The notes under the pieces were generated by a model. It had not been told where the DNA came from, did no database searches, and was given only the letters and a program-made list of their open reading frames with translations. From NCBI GenBank assembly GCA_003020965.1, contig PXRL01000016.1:12976-46031 (forward strand): a stretch of 33,056 nucleotides of DNA, read 5' to 3'. The stretch's first letter is position 1. Every line of letters starts with the position of its first letter. The DNA is from Halobacteriales archaeon QS_4_69_225. Lineage in GTDB: Archaea; Halobacteriota; Halobacteria; Halobacteriales; Haloarculaceae. A program made the position numbers and the translations under genes. Positions 22,559 through 30,018 of the stretch are shown in pieces.

Positions 22559-22750
22559 ATGGTACAGCCCTTAGTCAAAAAGGCCGCACCCTCATCAACC
22601 GTCGAGACGACATCCTATGACTACACGGCGACACGAACGAGGGCCTCTCTCACCGTGTCGCAGTCGGACTCGCACGCCCCCGCGAACACGCCCGCGGCCG
22701 AACAGTCAGTACATACATGGAGAGACGTTACCGTTGATGAGTTCCTGTAG
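22559..22750 (+). CDS. Possible small protein of 63 residues
   Basis: An open frame MVQPLVKKAAPSSTVETTSY...TWRDVTVDEFL between the tRNA array and the ATPase gene. It is rich in Ser, Thr and Ala with few acidic residues, and no family is recognised. The C-terminal TWRDVTVDEFL looks protein-like, so it may be the tail of a lost gene of an integrated element. Weak support. Confidence 0.25.
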   Translation: MVQPLVKKAAPSSTVETTSYDYTATRTRASLTVSQSDSHAPANTPAAEQSVHTWRDVTVDEFL

Positions 22751-22767
22751 GCGACCGGCGCTCCCTG

Positions 22768-24150
22768 CTACGCGTTCGTGTTAGTAGTAATCAGGTCGGA
22801 CAACTCGAAGAGTCGAACGTCATCACGCGTGTCAGCGACGTTTTTGATGTCGTCAGTGTACCCGGAGCGGCTGAACAAGACGTACACCGTCTCCCCGTCT
22901 GCCGGTCCCTCCGACCATCGAACCTCCGACGCCGTTTGTTCGAGACCGACGAGGATGCCTTCGCTCACGGGTTGGGACGTGAACTTACACTCGCCGGCAA
23001 CGAGGCCGTCGTCGGTAAGCCCGAGGACATCCAATTCGTGTTCCTTGAACCACCACTGCCCGACGTCACGGAACTGCCGGTCGATGAGATACGGTAGCGC
23101 TTGCTGGCAGAGACGCTCGAACAATGAGCTCACGTAATCTGCTAGTTCTGGTGTGACGAGTTCGTCGTACGCGTCGTCGTCGAGCATGCGCAGTTGATCT
23201 TGGTTGCCGTAGACGAAGCGGAACCAGAACCGGAACAGTGGCGCAGCGATGCGGTACCGGCCGCGTTTCGAACTGGTCGGCGATTCCGTCACGGGGATGT
23301 GACGCTCGACGAGGCGGAGCCGGCGGAGCTTCTGGAGGTACGTGCTGAGTGAGCCGGACTCCACGCCGGCCATGCCCGCGATCTCGTTCGGAGTGCGACG
23401 GCCATGCGCGAGCGCGCGGAGAATGCTGAAGTACGTGTTCGGCTGTCGGAGTTCAGTGCGGAGCAGGAACTCGGGTTCGGAGTACAGTAGCCCCCGCTCC
23501 GAGAGAATCCCCTGCTGGACGTTCGTTCCGAGCGACTGGTCGGGATCGATGGTCTGGAGGTAGTACGGAGTGCCGCCGTAGATCGACCATGCTGTGATGG
23601 CTGTCTCCGGATTATACTCCGGGAAGAACTGGCGTGCGTCAGCTACATCGAGAGGTTCGAGATCAATCGTCGCTGTCCGACGGCCGTACAGCGGTGCGCT
23701 TCCGGAGAGCACCTTGTCCTCCATGACGCTGATCGAGGAGCCGACGAGCACGAGTGTCATCCCCGTCTCTTGTAGCTCCATGTCCCACACTCGCTGGATC
23801 CGTGAGGGAAGCGATTCGTCCTCCTCGATGAGAAACGGGAACTCGTCGATGACCACGATAGCGTCTTCCTCGCCGAGTGTTTCGAGGAGGGCTTCCCAGT
23901 CGCGGCGGACGTTCTGCAACGAGGGAAATCGTGCGGTGGCGGTGTCGACGAACTGTTCGAGTTGGTTCTGTGCCGTGGATTCGACTGCTTGATAGTAGAC
24001 GGCGTCGTCCCGATCAGCGATGGACTGGCGGACGAGCTCGCTCTTGCCGAGGCGACGCCGGCCGTAGATGACGACGAAGTCTGCGGTCTCGGATTCGTAG
24101 CAGTCCGTGAGTTGATCGAATTCGACGTCCCGATCAACGAATCGCTCCAT
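22768..24150 (-). CDS. Archaeal ATPase with DUF234-type nuclease-like C-terminus
   Basis: A 460-residue STAND/AAA-type ATPase of the archaeal family often found in mobile regions. Walker A is GRRRLGKS (30-37), Walker B IVVIDEFPFL with Asp102-Glu103, followed by the sensor strand LVLVGSSISVMED. A winged helix (ILRALAHGRRTPNEIAGMAG, then SGSLSTYLQKLRRLRLVERH) follows. The end has HELDVLGLTDDGLVAGECKF (from about 371), an E-x-D...GECK pattern of a restriction-endonuclease-like fold. Role unknown; related proteins are suspected in defence or element maintenance. ATG 24150 (MERFVDRDVEFDQL) is the family start; 24174 is less likely. The gene is AT-richer than its surroundings and lies just past the tRNA-Val repeat array, which suggests transfer. 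Confidence 0.88.
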   Translation of the reverse strand: MERFVDRDVEFDQLTDCYESETADFVVIYGRRRLGKSELVRQSIADRDDAVYYQAVESTAQNQLEQFVDTATARFPSLQNVRRDWEALLETLGEEDAIVVIDEFPFLIEEDESLPSRIQRVWDMELQETGMTLVLVGSSISVMEDKVLSGSAPLYGRRTATIDLEPLDVADARQFFPEYNPETAITAWSIYGGTPYYLQTIDPDQSLGTNVQQGILSERGLLYSEPEFLLRTELRQPNTYFSILRALAHGRRTPNEIAGMAGVESGSLSTYLQKLRRLRLVERHIPVTESPTSSKRGRYRIAAPLFRFWFRFVYGNQDQLRMLDDDAYDELVTPELADYVSSLFERLCQQALPYLIDRQFRDVGQWWFKEHELDVLGLTDDGLVAGECKFTSQPVSEGILVGLEQTASEVRWSEGPADGETVYVLFSRSGYTDDIKNVADTRDDVRLFELSDLITTNTNA

Positions 24151-24485
24151 ACATCCGGTAGCATCTCTGCCCAAATAGAACTCCCGATTTTGGAAATCGC
24201 GATTTCGGAAGCCGTGATTTCATTACAGCGGTGGATTCTGAGGGAGAGATTGATAGTAATAGTTCCTGAATTTTCAATCATAAGTACACTACAACAGTTT
24301 TGGATTATTACAGCGGCCAGCAGTACAGTTTGTTCGTTCACTCGAGGTAAGGAGCTGAATTCCGAGGGGTTTCGAGTACTCAATGCAGTCATGCAGCTCT
24401 ACTACTCCGGGGTCAGGGAATCCGGGTTCGAACGTCGAAGCAGCCTTGCTTTCGCTGCCGTGTCGAAAATTATCGCGATGATCAG
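24151..24485. other. AT-rich gene-free region upstream of the ATPase
   Basis: About 335 bases with no credible gene. It contains the 14-base palindrome described separately and a near repeat GATTTTGGAA / GATTTCGGAA / GATTTCATTA at 24186-24223. By eye it is one of the most AT-rich parts of the window, which fits the ATPase gene being a foreign segment ending near 24.4 kb. I found no clear right-end copy of the tRNA repeat here. Confidence 0.4.
24193..24206. promoter_or_regulatory. Perfect palindrome upstream of the ATPase gene
   Basis: GAAATCGCGATTTC, a perfect 14-base palindrome about 43 bases upstream of the ATPase start codon, just beyond where the core promoter should be. A dimeric regulator could bind here, possibly the ATPase's own winged helix. 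Confidence 0.45.
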
Positions 24486-24962
24486 TCAGACGAGAAGGAC
24501 CGCCGCCATGAGGAGCGTGTTCCCGACGGTGACGAGGTCCGCCGTCAGCCGGACGCGGCGGGAGACGCCGGCGGCGAACCGGCCGGCCGACAGCGCCTCC
24601 GAGGGGGCGGCGGCGACGCCGACGTCGCCGGCCGACAGCGACCCCCAGTAGGCGCAGGCCGCCAGCGCGGCGACCGCGGCCGCCCCGGAGGGCGCGACCG
24701 CCAGCCGGAGCCCGACCGCCGCGGACAGGTAGACGAGAAGGGGGGCGACGGCGACGAGTCGGACCACCCAGGCCGGCGTCTCGGAATCGAGGTCGGCGTC
24801 GAACCGGCCGAGCGGCGTCGCGTCGCCCTCGTAGGCCGGTAGGACCGTGATCTCCGGGCGCAGCCCCGCCGCGGCGGCCGGCAAGGCGTGCGCCAGCTCG
24901 TGTGGCAGGACGGCGACGGCGGCGGCGGCCCGCAGCGCCCGCGAGCGGTCGGCGGCGGCCAT
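24486..24962 (-). CDS. Membrane metallopeptidase-like protein (HExxH)
   Basis: A 158-residue membrane protein with VAVLPHELAHALPAAAAG, i.e. an HELAH zinc motif (His21, Glu22, His25) at the edge of the first helix, as in site-2-protease-like M50 or related integral metallopeptidases. Further hydrophobic segments are WVVRLVAVAPLLVYLSAAVG, AAAVAALAACAYWGSLSA and LVTVGNTLLMAAVLLV. The usual third metal ligand (NPDG-type Asp in M50) is not evident, so it could be a minimal family or a non-canonical member. It starts 5 bases after the stop of the upstream gene on the same strand and is probably in the same operon. Confidence 0.75.
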   Translation of the reverse strand: MAAADRSRALRAAAAVAVLPHELAHALPAAAAGLRPEITVLPAYEGDATPLGRFDADLDSETPAWVVRLVAVAPLLVYLSAAVGLRLAVAPSGAAAVAALAACAYWGSLSAGDVGVAAAPSEALSAGRFAAGVSRRVRLTADLVTVGNTLLMAAVLLV

Positions 24963-24967
24963 CCCGT

Positions 24968-25426
24968 TCAGGTCTCGGCGCGGTCGGCCAGTGCCGACAG
25001 CGTCCCCGCCGTCCGGAGGTCCGACACCGAGCAGTACCAGGCGCCGCGGACGGCGTCGCCGGTGCTTTCGACCGGCGACTCCAGCGGCACCGGGTCGTCG
25101 AACTCGAAGACGACGACGACGGACTCCTCGGAGAAGGGGTCGATGAGCGCCTTCCAGTCGGATTCGTCGAGCGGTCCCGGTCGGCCGCGCCGCTGTTCGA
25201 CCCGGTCGGTCACCCGGGCGTAGTGGGTGACCGCCGACACCGGCGCCGTCCGGTAGAAGGCCATGTAGTCGAAGGCGGCCCGGGTGCGGTCGTACGACCG
25301 GGGGGCGGGGTAGTAGCCGTCCCGGCAGCGCTGGAAGGTCTCGGGCTGGGTCGCGACGACGCAGACCCGCCCGTCGCCCGGCGCGTCGTCGGCCGGCGCG
25401 TCGTCGGTGAACCGGTCGAGGTCCAT
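24968..25426 (-). CDS. Uncharacterised haloarchaeal protein, 152 residues
   Basis: A soluble acidic protein: MDLDRFTDDAPADDAPGDGR, then VCVVATQPETFQRCRDGYYP, FDYMAFYRTAPVSAVTHYAR and a C-terminal VRGAWYCSVSDLRTAGTLSA. The core YMAFYRTxxVSAVTHYARV resembles the beta strands of PUA/ASCH-like domains that bind RNA or modified bases, but this is a weak structural guess. The ATG at 25426 starts the acidic leader; a far longer upstream frame is antisense to the next gene. It forms an operon with the metallopeptidase gene 5 bases downstream and is divergent from the gene at 25583. Confidence 0.7.
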   Translation of the reverse strand: MDLDRFTDDAPADDAPGDGRVCVVATQPETFQRCRDGYYPAPRSYDRTRAAFDYMAFYRTAPVSAVTHYARVTDRVEQRRGRPGPLDESDWKALIDPFSEESVVVVFEFDDPVPLESPVESTGDAVRGAWYCSVSDLRTAGTLSALADRAET

Positions 25427-25541
25427 GTCGGATTCTCGGCCGGCAGGGTGTTGTGTCCGGCGCTCCCGGCATGCCGGCCGGAAGCCCTCGCGGGCGGCCG
25501 GGATGCGGGGGCTTTTGCGGGCCGGCGCCGAACCGGCGACG

Positions 25542-25586
25542 ATGAGCGACCGGTCGACCGACGAGGAGGGCGAACCGTGCCGGTGA
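25542..25586 (+). CDS. 14-codon leader ORF overlapping the next start
   Basis: Reads MSDRSTDEEGEPCR and stops with TGA inside GTGA, the GTG of which is the start of the next gene. A TATA-like CTTTTGCGG lies about 28 bases before its ATG, so a leaderless transcript would begin at this ATG. Either it is a true coupled leader peptide or a frameshift has cut the first 14 codons from the downstream protein. Confidence 0.4.
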   Translation: MSDRSTDEEGEPCR

Positions 25587-26344
25587 ACGGCGACGAACAC
25601 AGGGAGACGGCGGTGGCGGCGCTGGCCGACCGGGACTACGGGGCGGCCGGCGAGGCGTACAGCCGCGCCGCCTGGCGCTGTCTCGCGGAGCCGCGGGATG
25701 GTCTGTCGCCGTTCGCGGCCGACGACCGCGGCTGGGTCGGCAGCGGTCTCGCCTGGACGGCGACGGCGGCGACTGCCTACCGCGTCGCCGGCCGGGACGC
25801 CCGGGCCGCCCGCAAGGCCGTCGAGGGCGTCGCCGTCGCCCGCGATCTCCGGGCGACGACCGACGACGACGCACAGGCGGCCTGCTTCGCGGAGTTCGTC
25901 GCCGACTGCAAGGCCGCCGGCGGCCTCGACGGCGTCGCCGACGCCTACGAGACGGCCGCCGACGCCTACCGCGAGGTCGGCGCGGCGCTGGAAGAGCCGA
26001 CGGAGCCGACGACGACGCCGCTGTTCCAGGCCGCCGCCGACCTCGCCCGCCACGTCGCCCGCGGGAGCGCCAACGGCGAGATCGTCCTCGAGTGGGAGGA
26101 CCTCCACGGCGCCGACCCTTCGGACGGCGCCGGCTTCCTGTCGGCCCGAGCCCGGGTCAAGGGCCGCCGATTCCCGGAGTTCGTCGAGGCGGCCGTCGCC
26201 GACGGCTACCTCGCGGCGCCCCGCGGCACCACCGAGTACGGCAACGACAACCACCGCTGTCCGGCCTGTGGGTCGTCGGACGTCAACTGGGTCGCCGACG
26301 GCACCTACTGTCTCCGCTGTTCGACGCCGATGGACGCCGACTGA
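25583..26344 (+). CDS. Helical-repeat protein with C-terminal zinc ribbon
   Basis: A 253-residue protein. The first 170 residues are Ala-rich paired helices (ETAVAALADRDYGAAGEAYS, AATAYRVAGRDARAARKAVE, GVADAYETAADAYREVGAAL) like tetratricopeptide repeats, which usually bind other proteins. The C-terminus has CPACGSSDVNWVADGTYCLR plus C, four cysteines at 226, 229, 243 and 246 forming a zinc ribbon. GTG 25583 is used (in-frame GTG 25577 is an alternative). Function unknown; the combination suggests an adaptor for nucleic acid or protein complexes. See the overlapping leader ORF for the start problem. It is followed by an AlkA-like gene 65 bases later. Confidence 0.75.
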   Translation: MNGDEHRETAVAALADRDYGAAGEAYSRAAWRCLAEPRDGLSPFAADDRGWVGSGLAWTATAATAYRVAGRDARAARKAVEGVAVARDLRATTDDDAQAACFAEFVADCKAAGGLDGVADAYETAADAYREVGAALEEPTEPTTTPLFQAAADLARHVARGSANGEIVLEWEDLHGADPSDGAGFLSARARVKGRRFPEFVEAAVADGYLAAPRGTTEYGNDNHRCPACGSSDVNWVADGTYCLRCSTPMDAD

Positions 26345-26409
26345 GGGGCTGGAGGCGGGACCGTGCTGGGATCGAGAGCCTTACCCCGCCAGCGCGGATC
26401 CGTCGAGCC

Positions 26410-27006
26410 ATGACGGCGGACGAGAGGGCCGAGGCGGCGGCGGTGCTCCGGTCGGACCCGGTGATGGCCGACCTGCTGGAGCGGTACGACCCCTACGGGA
26501 CGGACGACCGGGCGCCGTTCGAGCGACTCTGTGTCTCGATCATCGGCCAGCAGCTCTCGACGGCGAGCGCGACGGCCGTCCGCGAGCGGGTCTTCGAGAC
26601 GCTGGCGGCGCCGACGCCGGCGGGCGTGCTGGCGGCCGACGAGACGGTACTGCGGGAGGCCGGCCTCTCGGCGTCGAAGGTCGAGTACCTGCGGAACGCC
26701 GCCCGGGCCTTCCAAGACGACGACCTGACGCCGGCGGGGCTGGCCGATCATTCGGACGAGGCGGTCGTCGACCGGCTCACCGAGATTCGAGGCATCGGGC
26801 GTTGGACTGCCAGAATGTATCTAATCTTCGTCCTCGAGCGACCGGACGTGCTTCCGCTGGGGGACCTGGCGGTCCGGCGGGGCATCGAGACGCTGTACGG
26901 CGACGGCGAGATGAGCCGCGCGGAGATGCGCGAGGTCGCCGACGCCTGGCGGCCGTACCGGAGCCACGCCGCGCGATACGTCTGGGCCGACTACGAGTCG
27001 GAGTGA
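26410..27006 (+). CDS. DNA-3-methyladenine glycosylase, AlkA-like
   Basis: A 198-residue helix-hairpin-helix base-excision glycosylase that removes alkylated purines from DNA. Family marks: FERLCVSIIGQQLSTASATA near 37-56, the HhH motif LTEIRGIGRWTARMYLIFVL near 123-142, and the catalytic Asp in VLPLGDLAVRRGI (Asp152). The N-terminal beta domain of E. coli AlkA is absent, as in the shorter archaeal and yeast MAG-type enzymes. The ATG at 26410 gives the complete domain. No repair gene is seen next to it. Confidence 0.92.
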   Translation: MTADERAEAAAVLRSDPVMADLLERYDPYGTDDRAPFERLCVSIIGQQLSTASATAVRERVFETLAAPTPAGVLAADETVLREAGLSASKVEYLRNAARAFQDDDLTPAGLADHSDEAVVDRLTEIRGIGRWTARMYLIFVLERPDVLPLGDLAVRRGIETLYGDGEMSRAEMREVADAWRPYRSHAARYVWADYESE

Positions 27007-27045
27007 GCGGGGAGCGGTGGATTCCTGCCACTACCGCCCGAACTC

Positions 27046-27313
27046 TTGTATAATGATGCACCGACGACCGAGGCGGTCGAGGTGACGAGCCACCGCGAAC
27101 CGCTCGACTCCGTTCGAGAAACGGTCGGGGAGACCCCGGTGGTCCGGGTGGGGGCGACCCCCGAGGCCGTCCCGGTGTATGCCAAGCCGGAGTCGTTCGA
27201 CCGCATCGAGGCGGCCCTCCGGAACGGCCTCGTCCGCGCCAGCGTCGGCCTCGAGCGCGTCGAGGACCTGCGGGCGGATCGCGGCGGTCATCGGCGAGGC
27301 GCCGGACGGGTAG
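27046..27313 (+). pseudogene. Deletion chimera: cysteine synthase head, cystathionine synthase tail
   Basis: The frame opens with EPLDSVRETVGETPVVRVGA, then VPVYAKPESFD, the N-terminus of cysteine-synthase-type PLP enzymes (SVxETVGxTPxVRL...AKxESFNPGGSVKDR). It then switches to RIEAALRNGLVRASVGLERV and EDLRAD, the C-terminal signature of cystathionine gamma-synthase/O-acetylhomoserine sulfhydrylase (GLVRLSVGLEDVEDLIAD). After a +1 shift near 27279 the tail reads AAVIGEAPDG-stop, a natural end for that family. A deletion between two adjacent sulfur genes most likely fused their ends. The start codon is uncertain (TTG 27046 or GTG 27082). Confidence 0.8.
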
Positions 27314-27331
27314 CGGGCCGCGGCGGGCCGA

Positions 27332-27450
27332 TCACCCGAGCAGGAGGACCTCCGATAGTGCCGGCAGCCGGACGACGCCGGTCCGGACGAGGTAGAAGGC
27401 GATCCGTGCGAGGCCGGCGGCGACGAGGAGGTCGCCGGCGGAGTCCGAGA
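27332..27450 (-). pseudogene. C-terminal fragment of a membrane protein
   Basis: On the minus strand a frame reads [20 protein letters not shown], then [21 protein letters not shown]: two hydrophobic stretches typical of a membrane-protein end. Nothing further upstream continues it, as the DNA beyond about 27450 is coding for DUF3179 on the other strand. Probably a truncated neighbour of the sulfur-gene chimera. Confidence 0.45.
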
Positions 27451-27912
27451 CCGTCGTCGGCGAGGGCGGCGCCCGCGACTCCGGCCGCAACCCGTACGCA
27501 GGCTACGAGAACGGCGACGACATCGGGGCCGGCCACGGCGGCGACGACGACCGACTCCACTACAAGGCGCAGGTGCTCGGCATCGGCCACGGGGCCGTTG
27601 CCCGAGCGTACCCGACGCTGACCGCCCGGGAGGCGGGCGTCATCGACGACGATGTCGACGGACTCCCGGTAATAGGACGACGCCCGGGGAAACGCCGGTC
27701 GCCCACGTCCGCGAGGTCGACGGCAAACCCATCGAGTTCGCCGCCGCCGACCGACTGCTGGCGGCCGCCGGCTCGCGGTGGCGGCGGTCGACCGGCGACG
27801 CCGTCGACGGGTCACACGGAAAGAGCCGACTAACACGACCGGTGACGTCTCGCCGCAGTTTCGGTTCGCTTGGCTCGAGTTCGACCCCGACACCGAGCTG
27901 TACGACGGGTGA
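27450..27912 (+). pseudogene. DUF3179-type protein remnant with deletion and frameshifts
   Basis: Pieces of one family occur in order but in different frames: [20 protein letters not shown], then [35 protein letters not shown] (frame 1); after 27673, [20 protein letters not shown], then [20 protein letters not shown] (frame 2); after about 27840, [24 protein letters not shown] (frame 3). In DUF3179 proteins these correspond to the ARAYP...VNDTV region, the SRW..TGEAVDG region and the C-terminal FAW..F.PDTELY. The central 80-100 residues between the first two are missing. It is clearly inactive. Confidence 0.85.
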
Positions 27913-28021
27913 CCGGCCGGCCGTCGGGATGACGGCGGCACAACATAAGCTCCCGGTTATGTTCACCAGAGGACTTTTACGTATGATGACGATTTGTTCG
28001 CGCAGGAGGCGGGACGGACGG

Positions 28022-29005
28022 ATGACGGACGACGACCCGCGGCCGGGCGACGACGACGGGCGACCGGAAGCCGGCGGCTCGGCCGGGACATCCAACGGCC
28101 CCGACGGCCGCGACGACCGGCGGAAGCGGACGGACGGGGGCGGCGAGACGGGCCGTGGCTTCCCGGAGACGGGAGAGACGTCGGTCGAGGCCGAGGATGT
28201 CGTCGACGCGCCCGACTTCGAGGGCTTTGACTTCGAGACGTGGCTCGACCGGACCGAACCCAGAGAGGAGCGGACGGCCGAGGCACCGTCGGAGCTGGAG
28301 TCGGCACACGAAGGGTTCGACTTCCGGCAGTGGATGAGCGGCGACGACCGCGTCGACGGGCCGCAGCAGCCGCCGGAGACGGCGCGGGTCGTCACGCCGA
28401 GTCTCGCCGAGCTGGAGGCGGGCGCGACCGAATCGGAGGCGAGCGCGGAGTACGGCGGGTTCGCGTTCGCCGATTGGCTCGGCGAGGACGACACCGAGTA
28501 CGTCGACCCCGAGGCGCTCCGATCGGAGCCGTCGGGGGCCGCGTCGGCCGGGACGGCGGAGGTGCCGACGGCCGGCGCCGCGGTGGGCGGCGAGCCGCCC
28601 TACCCGACGCCGCCGGGGGAGGGACTCACCGACCTGGCGCCGCCGAAGGCGGCCGTCGTCGCCGTCTTCGCGGCCACGCTCGTGGCGGTCGCGCTGACGG
28701 TGGCCGGCGGTGTAGCGCCGCTGGGCCCGGCGAACGGCTTCTCCGATCCCGGCGACGGCGCGCAGACGGCCGGCGGCGTGCCGACGGCCACGCCGACGCC
28801 CGAGCCCACGCCGGAACCGACGCCCGAACCGACGCCGACACCGACACCCGAGCCGACGCCGACGCCGACGCCCGAGCCGACGGCCACGCCGACACCGACA
28901 CCCACACCGACGCCCACGCCGACGCCGACACCGACGCCGACGGCCACCCCCGAATCCACCCAGACGGAGACCGACAACGGGAGCATCCTCGACCCGCTCC
29001 CGTAG
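28022..29005 (+). CDS. Membrane protein with three GFxFxxW motifs and a Thr-Pro stalk
   Basis: A 327-residue protein. Residues 1-200 are acidic and probably disordered but carry three similar short motifs: [10 protein letters not shown] (66-75), [10 protein letters not shown] (96-105) and [10 protein letters not shown] (144-153). A transmembrane helix follows (about 208-233, [20 protein letters not shown]). The C-terminus is a stalk of about 55 residues of TP, EP and TPEPTP repeats ending in ILDPLP, likely outside the cell. There is no signal peptide, so the motif region should face the cytoplasm. The motifs suggest docking of a partner protein. ATG 28022 is chosen because [13 protein letters not shown] has the right composition; earlier ATGs add a basic peptide. 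No family is recognised. Confidence 0.75.
   Translation: MTDDDPRPGDDDGRPEAGGSAGTSNGPDGRDDRRKRTDGGGETGRGFPETGETSVEAEDVVDAPDFEGFDFETWLDRTEPREERTAEAPSELESAHEGFDFRQWMSGDDRVDGPQQPPETARVVTPSLAELEAGATESEASAEYGGFAFADWLGEDDTEYVDPEALRSEPSGAASAGTAEVPTAGAAVGGEPPYPTPPGEGLTDLAPPKAAVVAVFAATLVAVALTVAGGVAPLGPANGFSDPGDGAQTAGGVPTATPTPEPTPEPTPEPTPTPTPEPTPTPTPEPTATPTPTPTPTPTPTPTPTPTATPESTQTETDNGSILDPLP
28784..28960 (+). repeat. Low-complexity repeat encoding TP/EP stalk
   Basis: Tandem ACGCCG, ACACCG, ACGCCC and GAGCCG/GAACCG codon pairs spell (TP)n with interspersed EP. The repeats differ mainly at third positions, and the longest pure run is near 28885-28945. Copy-number change by slippage in 6-base steps would keep the reading frame. 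Confidence 0.85.
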
Positions 29006-29107
29006 CCGGCCGTGCCGAACGTCGGCGGGGCGGCGGACGCTCCGGCGCGCGAATCGTCGCGTGGTAACGACCACCACGTATTTCCGACGTCCGGCGGACG
29101 GAAAGTC

Positions 29108-29790
29108 ATGAACCTCCCGCGGAGACGTGTGCTCGCGGCGACGACGGGGGACTGTACGCGGCCGACGCGGCGACCGGCGACCGCGAGTGACGGGTTGAGG
29201 CCGGCGGCGGCGCCGTGACCGGGTCCGCCGTCGCGGACGAGACGGTGTACGTCGGATGGCAGGCCGGCGCCGGGGCCGGGCCGGGGGCGACCGAGACGGG
29301 TGGCGTGGACGCCGTCTCGGTCGACGCCGACCCGGAGTGGCGGGTCGATCCCGGCGCCGTCAGGGGGCCGCCCGCGGTCGTCGACGGCGTCGTCTACGCC
29401 GGCACCCCGGCAGCGGCTCACGCGTTCGACGCGGCCGACGGCGAGGAGCTGTGGCGGGTCGAGCCGGCCGGCAACACCGGCAGCCCGACCGTCGCCGACG
29501 GCCTCGCCTTCCTCGGCTCCACGTCGTCGCGATTCTACGCCGTCGACGCCGCGACCGGCGAGCAGGCGTGGGAGCTCACGCCCGGCAAGTGGCCAAACTA
29601 CGCGCCGGCCGTCGCGGACGGCGTGCTGTACCTCTGCTCGTGGGCGACGCGGGTCTACGCCGTCGACGCCGCGACCGGCGAGCGACGGTGGGTACGGAGC
29701 CTCGAGAACCCGCTGTCCGACCCGGTCGTCGCCGACGGCACCGTCTACGTCGCTCCCGAGAACACTCTCGTCGCGCTCCGCGAGGAGTAG
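29108..29790 (+). pseudogene. PQQ-like beta-propeller protein, broken
   Basis: The gene opens with a Tat-type start MNLPRRRVLAATTG, then frame-shifts at about 29149 into GLYAADAATGDRE-stop-RVEAGGGAVTGSAVADETVY. The in-frame TGA at 29188-29190 sits where propeller repeats have Trp (G-x-x-x-W pattern), so a TGG to TGA change is likely. From there to 29790 the frame is open and shows propeller repeats: VVYAGTPAAAHAFDAADGEELW, FYAVDAATGEQAWEL, VYAVDAATGERRWVRSL. The intact family is a secreted repeat protein of about 400 residues; the first part is deleted here. A GTG at 29215 could restart translation of 191 residues, but without a signal peptide. Confidence 0.85.
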
Positions 29791-30018
29791 GTGTCGGTGC
29801 GCGCGAGCAGATGGCAATGGCCCTATCGGCGGCCAGCCGTTCGGCGACGGGCTACCGGTTCGCCGGGAGGCACAGGTGGCGACGGCGTTACGGCCCGCGG
29901 CGCCGAGCCGGCCGGTCGACATGCCGCGAGCTTCGACGGTCGTGGGCCAGAAACTCGTCGACGACGACCCAGAATAGGTCGCAGACTACAGGAAGGAGAC
30001 GACCGAACGGCCGAGCAT
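29791..30018. other. Gene-free stretch before the hairpin cluster
   Basis: No gene recognised. A frame ending STVVGQKLVDDDPE-stop (about 29935-29977) looks protein-like and could be the last codons of a lost gene, but it matches no family I know. Confidence 0.3.

Noticed and set aside
24425..24434. GGGTTCGAAC considered as the right-hand copy of the tRNA-Val 3' end
   Set aside because: Only about 9 bases match and the CCGCCCCGACCCA part is missing; too little for an attachment site.
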